Positions 12,901 through 25,883 of a stretch of 64,000 nt of DNA are shown piece after piece. The first letter of the stretch is position 1; every line of letters starts with the position of its first letter. The stretch lies in contig JAVDOI010000009.1 in NCBI GenBank assembly GCA_032191485.1, positions 19,331,343-19,395,342 on the forward strand, given 5' to 3'. Below the pieces are notes generated by a model. That model did not search any database, was not told where the DNA came from, and saw nothing but the letters and a program-made list of their open reading frames with translations. A program made the translations under genes and the position numbers. The DNA comes from Leptoclinus maculatus (Eukaryota; Chordata; Actinopteri; Perciformes; Stichaeidae).

Positions 12901-15377
12901 CATTTACCACCATATTACTGGAGCTCCTGAGAGGAGAGGAACTCCCTTGTGGGGGGGAAGATAAAGGAGACCTACATTGATAAATTGTCCACATTGTGCC
13001 GCCATGCTGTACACAACTCACTGATTATACTGGTTAGTGATGTGTGTACATGTGACCTATGATACTGTAGTTAGTGATGTGTGTACATGTGATCTATGAT
13101 ACTGTAGTTAGTGATGTGTGTACATGTGACCTATGATACTGTAGTTAGTGATGTGTGTACATGTGATCTATGATACTGTAGTTAGTGATGTGTGTACATG
13201 TGATCTATGATACTGTAGTTAGTGATGTGTGTACATGTGATCTATGATACTGTAGTTAGTGATGTGTGTACATGTGATCTATGATACTGTAGTTAGTGAT
13301 GTGTGTACATGTGATCTATGATACTGTAGTTAGTGATGTGTGTACATGTGACCTATTATACTGTAGTTAGTGATGTGTGTACATGTGACCTATGATACTG
13401 TAGTTAGTGATGTGTGTACATGTGACCTATGATACTGTAGTTAGTGATGTGTACATGTGATCTATGATACTGTAGTTAGTGATGTGTGTACATGTGACCT
13501 ATGATACTGTAGTTAGTGATGTGTGTACATGTGACCTATTATACTGTAGTTAGTGATGTGTGTACATGTGACCTATGATACTGTAGTTAGTGATGTGTGT
13601 ACATGTGATCTATGATACTGTAGTTAGTGATGTGTGTACATGTGACCTATTATACTGTAGTTAGTGATGTGTGTACATGTGACCTATGATACTGTAGTTA
13701 GTGATGTGTGTACATGTGACCTATGATACTGTAGTTAGTGATGTGTACATGTGATCTATGATACTGTAGTTAGTGATGTGTGTACATGTGACCTATGATA
13801 CTGTAGTTAGTGATGTGTGTACATGTGACCTATTATACTGTAGTTAGTGATGTGTGTACATGTGACCTATTATACTGTAGTTAGTGATGTGTACATGTGA
13901 TCTATGATACTGTAGTTAGTGATGTGTGTACATGTGATCTATGATACTGTAGTTAGTGATGTGTGTACATGTGATCTATGATACTGTAGTTAGTGATGTG
14001 TGTACATGTGATCTATGATACTGTAGTTAGTGATGTGTGTACATGTGACCTATTATACTGTAGTTAGTGATGTGTACATGTGATCTATGATACTGTAGTT
14101 AGTGATGTGTGTACATGTGATCTATGATACTGTAGTTAGTGATGTGTGTACATGTGACCTATTATACTGTAGTTAGTGATGTGTGTACATGTGATCTATG
14201 ATACTGTAGTTAGTGATGTGTACATGTGATCTATGATACTGTAGTTAGTGATGTGTGTACATGTGATCTATGATACTGTAGTTAGTGATGTGTGTACATG
14301 TGATCTATGATACTGTAGTTAGTGATGTGTGTACATGTACCTATGATACTGTAGTTAGTGATGTGTGTACATGTGACCTATGATACTGTAGTTAGTGATG
14401 TGTGTACATGTGACCTATTATACTGTAGTTAGTGATGTGTGTACATGTGACCTATGATACTGTAGTTAGTGATGTGTGTACATGTGACCTATTATACTGT
14501 AGTTAGTGATGTGTACATGTGACCTATGATACTGTAGTTAGTGACGTGTGTACATGTGATCTATGATACTGTAGTTAGTGATGTGTACATGTGATCTATG
14601 ATACTGTAGTTAGTGATGTGTGTACATGTGACCTATGATACTGTAGTTAGTGATGTGTGTACATGTGACCTATTATACTGGTTAGTGATGTGTGTACATG
14701 TGACCTATGATACTGTAGTTAGTGATGTGTGTACATGTGACCTATTATACTGGTTAGTGATGTGTGTACATGTGACCTATTATACTGGTTAGTGATGTGT
14801 GTACATGTGACCTATGATACTGTAGTTAGTGATGTGTGTACATGTGATCTATGATACTGTAGTTAGTGATGTGTACATGTGATCTATGATACTGTAGTTA
14901 GTGATGTGTGTACATGTGACCTATGATACTGTAGTTAGTGATGTGTGTACATGTGATCTATGATACTGTAGTTAGTGATGTGTGTACATGTGACCTATGA
15001 TACTGTAGTTAGTGATGTGTGTACATGTGACCTATGATACTGTAGTTAGTGATGTGTGTACATGTGACCTATGATACTGTAGTTAGTGATGTGTGTACAT
15101 GTGACCTATTATACTGTAGTTAGTGATGTGTACATGTGACCTATTATACTGTAGTTAGTGACGTGCGTACATGTGATTTATGATACTATAGTTAGTGATG
15201 TGTGTACATCTGTGAATATGGTTTTCATTGTGTCACCCTGTACCTTGTCCAAGTAGGAGTAGCTCCACGTCTTTCCGTCAGCAAAGACTCGGGAAATGAT
15301 CCTTCCCTGACTGTCGTACTCCCACCTCTCTGTGGTTGGACCCCTCTGGAGGCCTGTCACCTGCCCCGTACTGGACA

Positions 15378-15467
<90 letters not shown>

Positions 15468-18400
15468 AGACTTTGTAGAAGCTAAAAATCGAGTTCATAC
15501 CAGAATGTGTCATATCCAAGCCATGTGTTTCCAGGTTAAATTGAAAGTGTCCCTAAAATGATGAATTTACTAATTTACTTATGTCAGTGTATTAATGCCG
15601 CAGTTCCTTTTGAAATGTTAATGCAGTCTTAGAGGCTGTTTTAAAGTCCCATGTTCCATATAATCCGGAATCATAAACTAAACTTTTTTTAAGATGATCT
15701 TTTTGGCCTTCATTAGATAGATAGAACAGTTAGACTGAAAAGGGAAGACAGAGGGGATGACATGCAGCTAAGGGTCAGATTTGAACTGTTGCTGCGGTAA
15801 AGAGCTCAGCCTTGATACATGATACACCCACTCGACCACCGAGGATTATCACACCTTCATTTATATTGATATTTTAAAATGCAACTCCTATTGTGAACAC
15901 AAGGTGTCACTATCATCATATAGTCGGATGCCTTTTTCATACCGAAGAAACTTTGTCCGTCCATATGTTTCTTATATTTTGCCCCCTCAGGGTGGACAAA
16001 CTGTTAGAAACACACACAGACACACCCACTATGACCTCAAAAATAAACATCAAGTAGAATTGTCATCATTATAACAGTGTCAACAAAAACTGAAAATGTA
16101 TAAGCTTTGTAAGAGTAGAATTAATGGCAGAGCTGTTGTACTGTATTGACTTAGACCAGTAGTCACTAATAGGCAGACCGGACCCAGACCGGACCCAGAC
16201 CGGACCCAGACCGGACCCAGACGCGGTTGTATCTGGACCATGGCGTTCTCCAAAAAGAGAAATGTGGACACCGAGATCAGAGCCTTTACCAAGAATGGAT
16301 ATGTTAATTCTTCACACCGGCAGTTTAAAACCAGTATGTCTCTTGTATTCAGAGGCCGTGACGATTATTAAAAGTGGTAATGCGAAATGTGTGCGCCACT
16401 ACGACACAAAGTATATCTCTTTTGAGCAAACACACCCACTCACATCCAAAATGAAGGCACAGAAAATAAACAATCTAAGAGCTCAATATGATCAGAATCC
16501 TAACACGTTAATTCACTGACCAGTGAACAGAGAGGACTGAGAATGGAAATAGGAATAACAAGTGGTTTCAATAAGCACAGATAAAGTCCCTGCACACACA
16601 TTTCTCTTTTTAGAAGAAGATCATCTGCTTTTCTTGGTTGACATCACTTCTGAATGAACTGAATTTAAAGCTGCAAGACAATTCAGTTAAATTCATTTTT
16701 CTAAAATGAAGTACTTTATTTTAAGATGCACATTTTTCAAAAGCTTTCTGTTGTATTTTACTCTTACATACATCCCTTATTTGACTTGAAACGAGAGAAC
16801 ATTTATTTATTTATTATATTATGTAATATTTATAAGTCATCCAGTTCAATTTGAAAATATCGTTGAGATATTATTTAATTTAACTTTCTTTATTTGATTT
16901 AACAGTCAGTTTTTGATTACATACAGACGTTAATACAACTGCTGGTACTTCAATATCTATACTGTATGAAACTAAATCATTTTAGACATTATTGTGATGT
17001 TCCGGACCTTTGTATGAGGAAATTCTCTTTAACTGGACCTCGTTGAATTTGAATTGAATACCCCTGACTTCGACTATACAGGTGTACTTAATAAAGTGGC
17101 CAGTGAGTGCATCTGTGAAAATGGAGAAATAAGTGACGGTGTTCACATCACTGAATAACAGCACAAAGCCTGTTTCTCAGCAGGATGCAAGGTTTGTTCC
17201 ATGTTCACCACAACACCTCAACAGACGCTTTCTTTTGCTTTCTTTGTTCATTAGTGAGAATGTGGTGCTGGAAAAAGCCTTTCTCCCCTTAACTAAGTCA
17301 GGTTATAGTGTCTCCAAGTGTATGTAATGTGTACAAACAAGTGCTGTTAGATGTCTACAGTCATAGATACAGTGACTACTGAAGCTATCCCTTTTTAACT
17401 GAGCTCTTTTCCCTCTGAGCCCAGTGGCACTGGCTTATCTCGTCTTCACCTTTTACATCTCAGCTTTCTGTATTTGAGTAAAGAAACGATTAAATACCCT
17501 AATATAGAAGCACTTACCTGGAGTAGGTCAAGTTAACAGACAGTAGCTTGCTGCTGGGAACCCAGAGTGTCGGATGGCCTTGGGTGTCATAGATGATCTT
17601 CAGCAGGAACTTCCTGTGGTCATCATAAATCTTCTCTGTTCGGAGCGAACGATCGTAGTCCACCGACAGCAGGTTCCTACCGTTCACCTGAAGGGGTGGA
17701 CGCAAACAAATAACCACTGAATCATGGAGATCTCTGATCAGCTGAAACATGCTTAGTATCTGAAACTGATCATATTACATGCAGCACTGCTGAACCCCTG
17801 CTATGCTCCCTTCATGGTCTGACCATGACTAAAAAGCATACAACTATTTAAAGGCGCCAATAATGTTGATTTCACCCCACAATACAAAAGTGTATAGATC
17901 AAACAACGCTGTTTTATTCTTAGAGCAAGAGCAGAAGAGGGATTCAAATAGATTGGCCTGAAGGTGGCAGTAGTGTTTATCTTCCTGGGCGCATGAATGT
18001 GTAAACCGTTATGTGAGGAGATGGTTCTGTGTGTTGCTGGATGAAAGCTCATGGAGAGTGCAAAATGGAAAGAGCCTTTGGGCAGCATGAACATGCTGAG
18101 TTCATAAAGATTTACTCATTTGATTTAGATATTATATACACGTGGAAATTAGTGCTGGAGCAAAGGTTAAGACGTGACCAAATACTAAAGGAATCAACCA
18201 GCAAATTTCATCACTATCTGCATGGACAAACATCTGTTTCTCTGTTCTTTCATATCATGGCCCAAAAGATATAATAATATATTAATATTACATTATAATA
18301 ATTAGCTACCGCTGGCTAGCAAGTTTGTTGGCTTTTTATAAAATGTATAATGGTTGAAGAATATACAAGTTCCTCAATATGTACAGTCACTCATTCTCCG

Positions 18401-21400
18401 GGACCACGAGTGTAACTTGAGAAAGTTAACATGTTTATGTTAAAGGGACCATATTAGCAGACTGCTCCGCTGGGAGGAGCCTAGGATCACAGTTTATCGT
18501 CCCAAATGTATGCGATACCGATTCTGGCACCCAACAACACAACAACATGACATTTTGATGTGTAACTTTAGCCCTACTCCGCCTTCACACTTTGTGTTTG
18601 CCTCTAGTCTTTCCTTTGTTTTGCCCCCAGCTTAACACCGTGAGGTAGTCGTGACGTCGGCTGTAAAAGGGTCTGTAGGCTGAACAAACAGACAAACAAG
18701 AAATAAGCCCTGGTGTTTAATTCTTGTTAATAACTTGCCGCTCAATTTAACAAAAATGCGCCTCAAGCAGTGAATTCAAACAATCTTCTGATCCAAGACC
18801 ATCCATAAAACACTGTAGCACCACAGCTCCTGCTAGCCGCTCTTTATCGCTTTCTAAATGACTTGCTGTTTGTTCAAACACCAATTTATGAAGACAGATA
18901 ACCCAGGTTCGGAGCTGAACTCACCTTATGGATCCTTGAAGCGAGGGGAAATACTAAGAATGAATTGTTTTACAGACCTGTTTCATTAAAGATAGAGTCT
19001 TGCTGGAAAACGTTCAAGTCATTTTTCTCATCTTTTTATTCGGCCACCCTCTCATTCGTGAATTAGCACCAGTTGAATGCAGCGAGGTGAATAAATGGGG
19101 GCAGAGAAAGAAGAAGGATATTGGGACGGTGGCTAATGGCCAGCTGGATGAGAAACGGGATGGGATAACAGCCAACAGACGTGCTGAGTGTGAGACACAC
19201 CATACCAGATGAAACAAATCATTTTGCAGATTGGCATGGCCTGTCACGTTCATAATGGATTGGAGCACTCTGTGACTTTTATTTCAACTCAGTGCCAAAC
19301 AGGACTCTCAGATGGTCCCGTCTTCACTTCAGCCACTCATTTACCGTAATAACTGGTATAGAGAGGAAGAATTTCTGGGGTGTATTTACTGAACTCACAC
19401 AGCGTTCGTAGCTATATCTTCACAAATGAATGCGCAGCAATTTCAAAAAGCAGCCTCTCAGCCAGGAGATCCTTGTTCCTGCCCCGTGTGAAACCAGAAG
19501 TCAACATTGATTTATTTGTCGATGTACTAAAGTCATGCCACTTCCCTAGTTATTTGAACCCAAACAACGATCTTTCCCTAAACGTAGCAGTGTATCATAG
19601 CTTGATTGAATCCAATCAGCCGTACATTATTGACAAACATGACAGTGGAAGTCAAATATATCATAAATACACAATGAACAAATACATCTAGGGACTAACA
19701 ATACCATCAGAAACTGTCCTACATGTATTTAATTCATCTCATAAAACTTACCAGCGTTGACATTCTGTGTGTCTGACAGCAGCCGTTTTCATTATTTCAT
19801 CCAACAAGCTGCTAAGGACATGCAGTTTCACATTACCTCACACGCGCAATACACATTCCTTAGTTGGATGAGCGCACCACATGACAACAGTATGAATATT
19901 AGCATTTAGCAGAAAGGCTGGTCAAAGGTTCCCTGCTGTTCATCCCGCCCCACAATCACCCCATCATCATTAACGCCTTACGTTGTCACCCGGTTGCTGC
20001 TGCGGGACAGCTGGACTGTCACGGTGTTAGTGAAGACAAATTCTCACACACACACCAACCACTAACGAGTGGGTGACATATACAGTGTACATACTGTATC
20101 CATGCTCACCTTTGCACTCCCGTTTACCGGAACACACCTACCTGCAACTCGTTATTGCCAGCTCACAATACAACACTCCTCATTACCACTAGTGGGCCAC
20201 ACATGCTTGTTGCATTCATTAGGGTTTATATGACCATGCTTAGAATGGCACCATTGTGTCGATCAAACTCTCCAGAGACCACATGACTGCAGAGTTTTCT
20301 CCTATTAGGCTGGGCTAGTTAGAGAGCACTTCATGTAATATTCAAGCACTGCAGACAAATCACTGTCCCTTCCTTCTCTCCTAATAGCTTGTAAGAACAA
20401 CAGACACAACGCCATAATGGACAGAAACAGAAACCCCCGACGTAACCCACAGCAAGCTGCTTGCAGAGGGGGACAAAATGATTGGACTGATATGTGAGCA
20501 TTGTTGCCTTCTAGCAAGAAGGTACTGATGTCCAGCTGGGGCCCCTCTGTGTGCACTGCACCTGTATGTTTCCCCCCCCCGTCTGTGTGGGTTTCTCCCT
20601 CCAAACAGTTCACAGCAGGTGAATTTGAAGCTCTGTAATGTTTGCAGGTGTAAAGGTGCTGCTCTATTCAGCATGTGATATCCCTGTGATAATCCGAGAT
20701 TCATACAATAACTGAACCCTGTCCATTGGACCATGTGGACCCTATTTTGTCTTTCAGTTCAGAAAGGATGCCCATGTTTGTAGATCACTCGTCAGTCCCA
20801 GCTGGAGAGCACTCACCCTGAGCTTCCTCCCGAAGACGATGACTTTTCCACGTGTCTGTTCCTTCCTAAACCTCCACTCCACCAGGTTCTGGCCATTCTC
20901 TCCCGGCAGTGTCATGTTGCGTCGGGCTACAGTTGGGTTAGCAGCACCTTCAAATGGATATGAAAAAAGACATGAATACCAACAACATTTTAAACCGGTA
21001 CAACTACCGCCTCACGGTTGTAGGCCAACCAGTCAAGCTACAGTCTACATCAATGTCTGTCCAACATGTCATCACTACATCATTTTATCCCATTAGACAT
21101 TTGTGTGAAATTGTCTTAAGTTGAACATCGAATTCGAATCAATTTATCCTTTAGTCCAGGTGGACGTTTGTGCCAAATTTGAAGATATTCCCTCCAGGTG
21201 TTCCTGAGATATTGTGTCATGAGAATGGAACGTGGGGACAGACAAACATCATCCCTTTGATTGCAATACCCTGGGTACCTTGTGCACTATGTGGCGCTGT
21301 ATACTTTTTTTACAATGCATGGAAGATCATCCTAATCCTGCAAATACTGAAATATTACTGAGCAACTTTCTTTATCAAGTAAAATATAATGCTCAAACTC

Positions 21401-24400
21401 GCTCAGACAATACACTCTGCAACGCAGTACATGCCAGTATGGATTTTGATCATTTACAGAAGCCATTAGCCTCTCTGGAAGGTTTAATGTTTCCCCCTCC
21501 AGACTTTTAATGATTTTACCTCAAGATGGGCTTTGTGTGTGGTTTGAATCTTCTAATGTAGCCCATTGAATGTGAATCACATATCATATCGATACAATTT
21601 AATTGCTACTAACCATGTTCCAAAGTCTGCTGCAGTGTTTTAGACCATCAAATGAAAATCAGCCTGCAGAGACTTGACACTTGAGTTGGTCATTAATCAC
21701 AGTGAGCATCACTTCTGTATTTATTGTTGTGTTGTATTAAGTTATATTGCTGCAGTTCGGCAGGTCAGCTGCTAATGCAGGCTTGTAAGTCTGAAATGTC
21801 TGCACTACATCACCATGCAATGATGAACAATGACATAAAGAAAAGCAGGCATATTTATAATGACGGATCACCGACAGTACGTGCAGCACATGTCAAGCTG
21901 ATTATTATTATTAAGATGTAATGCAAACCAGTGGCTATCCAGAAAGTCAAAAGAACACAGCGTATTTGAGTCATTAAAACTGTTGTGCTGCTTAGGAAAA
22001 TGGTCAGCAACAATTTAAATACAGAAGATTTGCTGGAGACGCACTCAAATGTGAAAACACTGGTACGGCTTGAAAGATGATCCGATCAAACGCATTCAAA
22101 TATGATATTTCATGATACTGATCATCCCTTTCACAAACAGGCTCATCACATGGGCAGACAGTTGTGATGGAAAAAAAGGCCTCAGACAGCGCCTGCCACA
22201 CAAAAACTCTTAGATGAAAACCATTCACCTCCACCTCAGCCTTGGTGCATGTGGTATATTGTATTCACGCTTCAAAAATCATAAAAGTGATGTCCTTTGT
22301 GAAGATTATCTTGCTGAGATCGAATTGTTTTTTTGTGGACGGAACCAGTGTGATGCTTAGTTCTGGGGTGTCCTACACAAACACGTCATCCCTGCACCAC
22401 TCGCTATCAAACATGTATACATACCTGCCAGTATATGGGGCTCCGTCTGGTAGTGTGTGTCCATCCCATTGGCATAGATGACCCGCAGCGAATGGTCATT
22501 ACCCACCTGGTAGCTGTTACGAAGCTGGTCTGTGAGACAGAGACGGAGGGAGATGATTATCATGAATACAATACAATATCATTACAATACCTAACATTGA
22601 TTTCATGTTTGTTTTCAATGTGGCAGATTTCAAGGGATTTCTTCAAAAACACTATGAAAAGGAGAGAAAATGAAAGACAGAGAGAGGAGAGCAAGAAAAT
22701 GCATGTGTGTGTATGTGTGTGTGTGTGTATGTAAAGAGAGAACAGAGCACAATTCATTTCCGTGGGCCGTGTTTCAACCTGCTAATGGAGCACAGAGCAG
22801 GTATTAACATCCGCCAGCCTCTTTTAATTAGGCTCCCCATGACCTCTCGCAGGACTAATAGATGTGTGTGAGTAAGAGAGAGATCAAGGCTCTCTCGCCT
22901 AGAGACAACTTTTTTCTCCCTCATTCTGATCCTTCATTCATCAGGTAAATGATTCCTGTTTTCGAGGGCAAACAAAAAATAAATAAAAATAACATCAACA
23001 CATTTGATGCCAAAGTTATCCACCAATTTCACACAGCGATAAGTGTGCAGTGTCTTATTTTGTTACACGTTGTATTTCTGAGGGAATTAGCTTTATCAAT
23101 TATTTTCAAATGTTCTTTCCTTCTAAATTAAATATAATAAAACTCTTTTATTTGAATTTCTTTTAAAATAGTTTTCATCTTGATTTGAGAGCAACTACAA
23201 AAGTCTATATTTTCCCCTCCTTAGATTCACTGGGATTCTTTTCTTTTTGGAACTCTACCAAATGTTATTTCACAACGACATGGAGGGAAAACATGCAGCA
23301 CTGGTTATCTAAATGATCTGGGGTCAAGTAATTCAAAAATAGTTTAACCTTTCAAATCTGTCCAAAATGTGATTCCTGCAAAAAGCGACTGGCCACTGTG
23401 TTATTTTTTTATGCTGATTGTACGTTTTGGTTTAATATTGTGCGGTGGATCTGATCCTTCACTCCCACCCACCCACATCAATTTTCTACCACAAAAGAGA
23501 GGCTTCGTACAATATGTTATGAATGGGGACAGACAGCACACACAGCTTATTAGAGCCAGCCCGTGATAATGCATTAGTGTGAACATTTACTGTAGAGCCT
23601 CATTGTCAAGTCCTGCATGCTTGCCCGTTTTCACAAAGCAATCAACAACAACATCTAAATGACAAAATACAGCATCTGTATTAGCTTGTTTACCATTTCT
23701 GGGCTGCACCTACACCTAATATGATATTTCACATTACCTGGACCGCTTGCACATTGTGCAGTTTAGATGATAGCGAGGAGGCGAGAGGATAAATAATGTA
23801 CATGAATTGATGGAGAGGAATGCTACACTTGTCGATGGCTTTGAATAACTTATTACGTTCGGATCAATACTGCTCTGCCGTGAGGGAGACGCTACTCTGT
23901 TTTCCTCTCACTCGGGGCACATGTAGCATGCTCTGAAACAAATCACTGACGGCCACTCTTCAACTGGCTCATTAGTTCAGATTTAACAAGGGCATCAGTG
24001 CAAAATGATTGTTTTCCCTCGTCGTGCAGACCGTATGTCTGACATGAAGGATGATAAGGATGGTGAAACTTCTTTTTTCCTCTTGCAGTTTCCCTCAAAT
24101 CGAGAATGATCATTGATGGATCTCTCAGGTCTATTCTTACAAGGTTTAAAGGTGTAAAATACGAGATTGGGAGCATTTCTTTTGCTCTCAACATGCGACG
24201 GCTGAGCTGGCGGCTCGCGGCTAACAGTGCTAACAGCGCTAACAGCGCTACAATTGAAAAATACGGCAAGAGTGCTGACAGAGCTCACCGTGTTTACCTG
24301 AGGGGGAACTGCAGGATGGGCATTAAGCTTCCGCTATCTGCTCTTTTTTTCTTTCTTTCAGTTAGTAAGTAGTTAATGGTTATGGATTAGAACAAAGGCA

Positions 24401-25847
24401 GGTCTTGCGGATGGAATTCATGTAGACATTAACATACTCTATCAATACTGTTAACTGTAGCTCAGTACATACAGTGGTCCCATGGGGCATTCACCGGAGC
24501 CAGAGGGTAATATTGTGGAAAGCAATGAGAATAAAACATTTTGCAATATGGCCATTGGTCAGAGAAATATAGATTTACTGATTTGGAGTGTTTGCCCTGG
24601 GTAAGTGCTAGGACTGGTGGTGGTGGCTGAAGATTAGGAACTACTACTACTACTACACTTCTGGATTACCATGGTGAAGTTATATTTATAATCATGGTGT
24701 TAAGGGAATACTTTAGAGCCTGATATACTCCCAAGTGGACGCCGACACTGCAGACACCACAGACACCAAGCAGTTCTGTTTATACTGCTCTCTGGAGTCC
24801 ACTTGGAGGACGCGTTCCACACATGCACAGTAGATCGGCGTCTACATGATGATGTTTGCACAGAATCTACATGTACACCCTCTGATGACAACATTTATGA
24901 TGCAGAAAGTATAATACTGGCTTTTCTTAAGGAGATTGGTCTGACTCCAAACTCACAGCAACACTACTGTGTAACAGTTACCAGCCTCAGTACTGAGCAA
25001 CTACTATCAGCTACTGCTGTTTTCTCTGCTGTCTTTGTAGAGCATACGATGTGTGAAACCTTGCATCTACTTTAATGTTGGACTTTTTCCAAAGTGATTC
25101 ATTTCTCAAACACAGCCACTCATCAGTGGTTTCAATGGAAACGGCACCATTGAAGAAAAAAAAAGAGCTGTTGAAAAATGTTGAATAGAGAAGACACAGC
25201 TCTCGTTTCTACTGGGACAATATCATACAGTCTGATTCATATTACCAAGGCATTTGCAGCACACACTCTTTAGCAAACGTTCTTACTTACTCTGTCACAC
25301 ACACAAACACACACACAGACCTGTACTTCTATCTTTGTGAGGACCCTCATTGACATAATGCATTCCCTAGCCCCTTACCTTCACCTTAACATTAACCATC
25401 ACAACCTAACCCCAAACCTTACCGTAACCTAAACCTAATTCTTATCTGATCTTATTGTCTGGTCTTGAAGAAGTGAGGACCATACAAAATGTCCCAACTT
25501 TCCATAATTGTCCTCACTCTGTTTAACTGTTACTTTTCAATTAAATTAAATTCTATCTGTGTAGCCCAATATCACAGATCACAAATTGGCCTCAGAGTGC
25601 TTTACAATGTATATACCGTCCCCGGACCCTGGCATCGGATAATAAGGAAGCAACATCAGGGAGAGCAACAGAGGATGGACAGAAGTGTAATAGATGTGTC
25701 ATGTGTACAGAATGAACAACATCATACAATTACAACACAGCCAATCCATATGACAGAAATGATACTGAGAGTAGTAATAGCAGCAGTGGATAGAATAGAA
25801 TAATAATAATAACAAAAGCAGTAATAGTAATAGAAATGTGAATACGC

Positions 25848-25883
<36 letters not shown>

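Larger units (their letters stand above)
10097..15243 (-). other. Intron w26-w27
   Basis: 5147 bp. Contents from transcript start: minisatellite (15210-13025), inverted-repeat element with SINE (13024-12423), dispersed repeat (12262-11910), then 1.8 kb with no element I can name. Confidence 0.7.
15371..17517 (-). other. Intron w25-w26
   Basis: 2147 bp with (AC)41, the 11-bp tandem, and the hAT fragment. At 17078-17108 is GGTGTACTTAATAAAGTGGC, which I recall as the end of a common fish DNA-transposon-like repeat. The remainder is AT-rich and unremarkable. Confidence 0.6.

Noticed and set aside
13025..15210. CRISPR array
   Set aside because: Regular 37-bp periodicity comes from tandem units with no unique spacers, in a eukaryotic intron.
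15202..15468. ORFs of repeated Val-Cys or Thr-His around 15.2-15.5 kb
   Set aside because: Products of the (CA)41 tract in several frames; only the w26 part is coding.
25380..25440. Interstitial telomere
   Set aside because: The CCTAACC units are degenerate and embedded between GTGAGGACC inverted ends, so a dispersed repeat is more likely.
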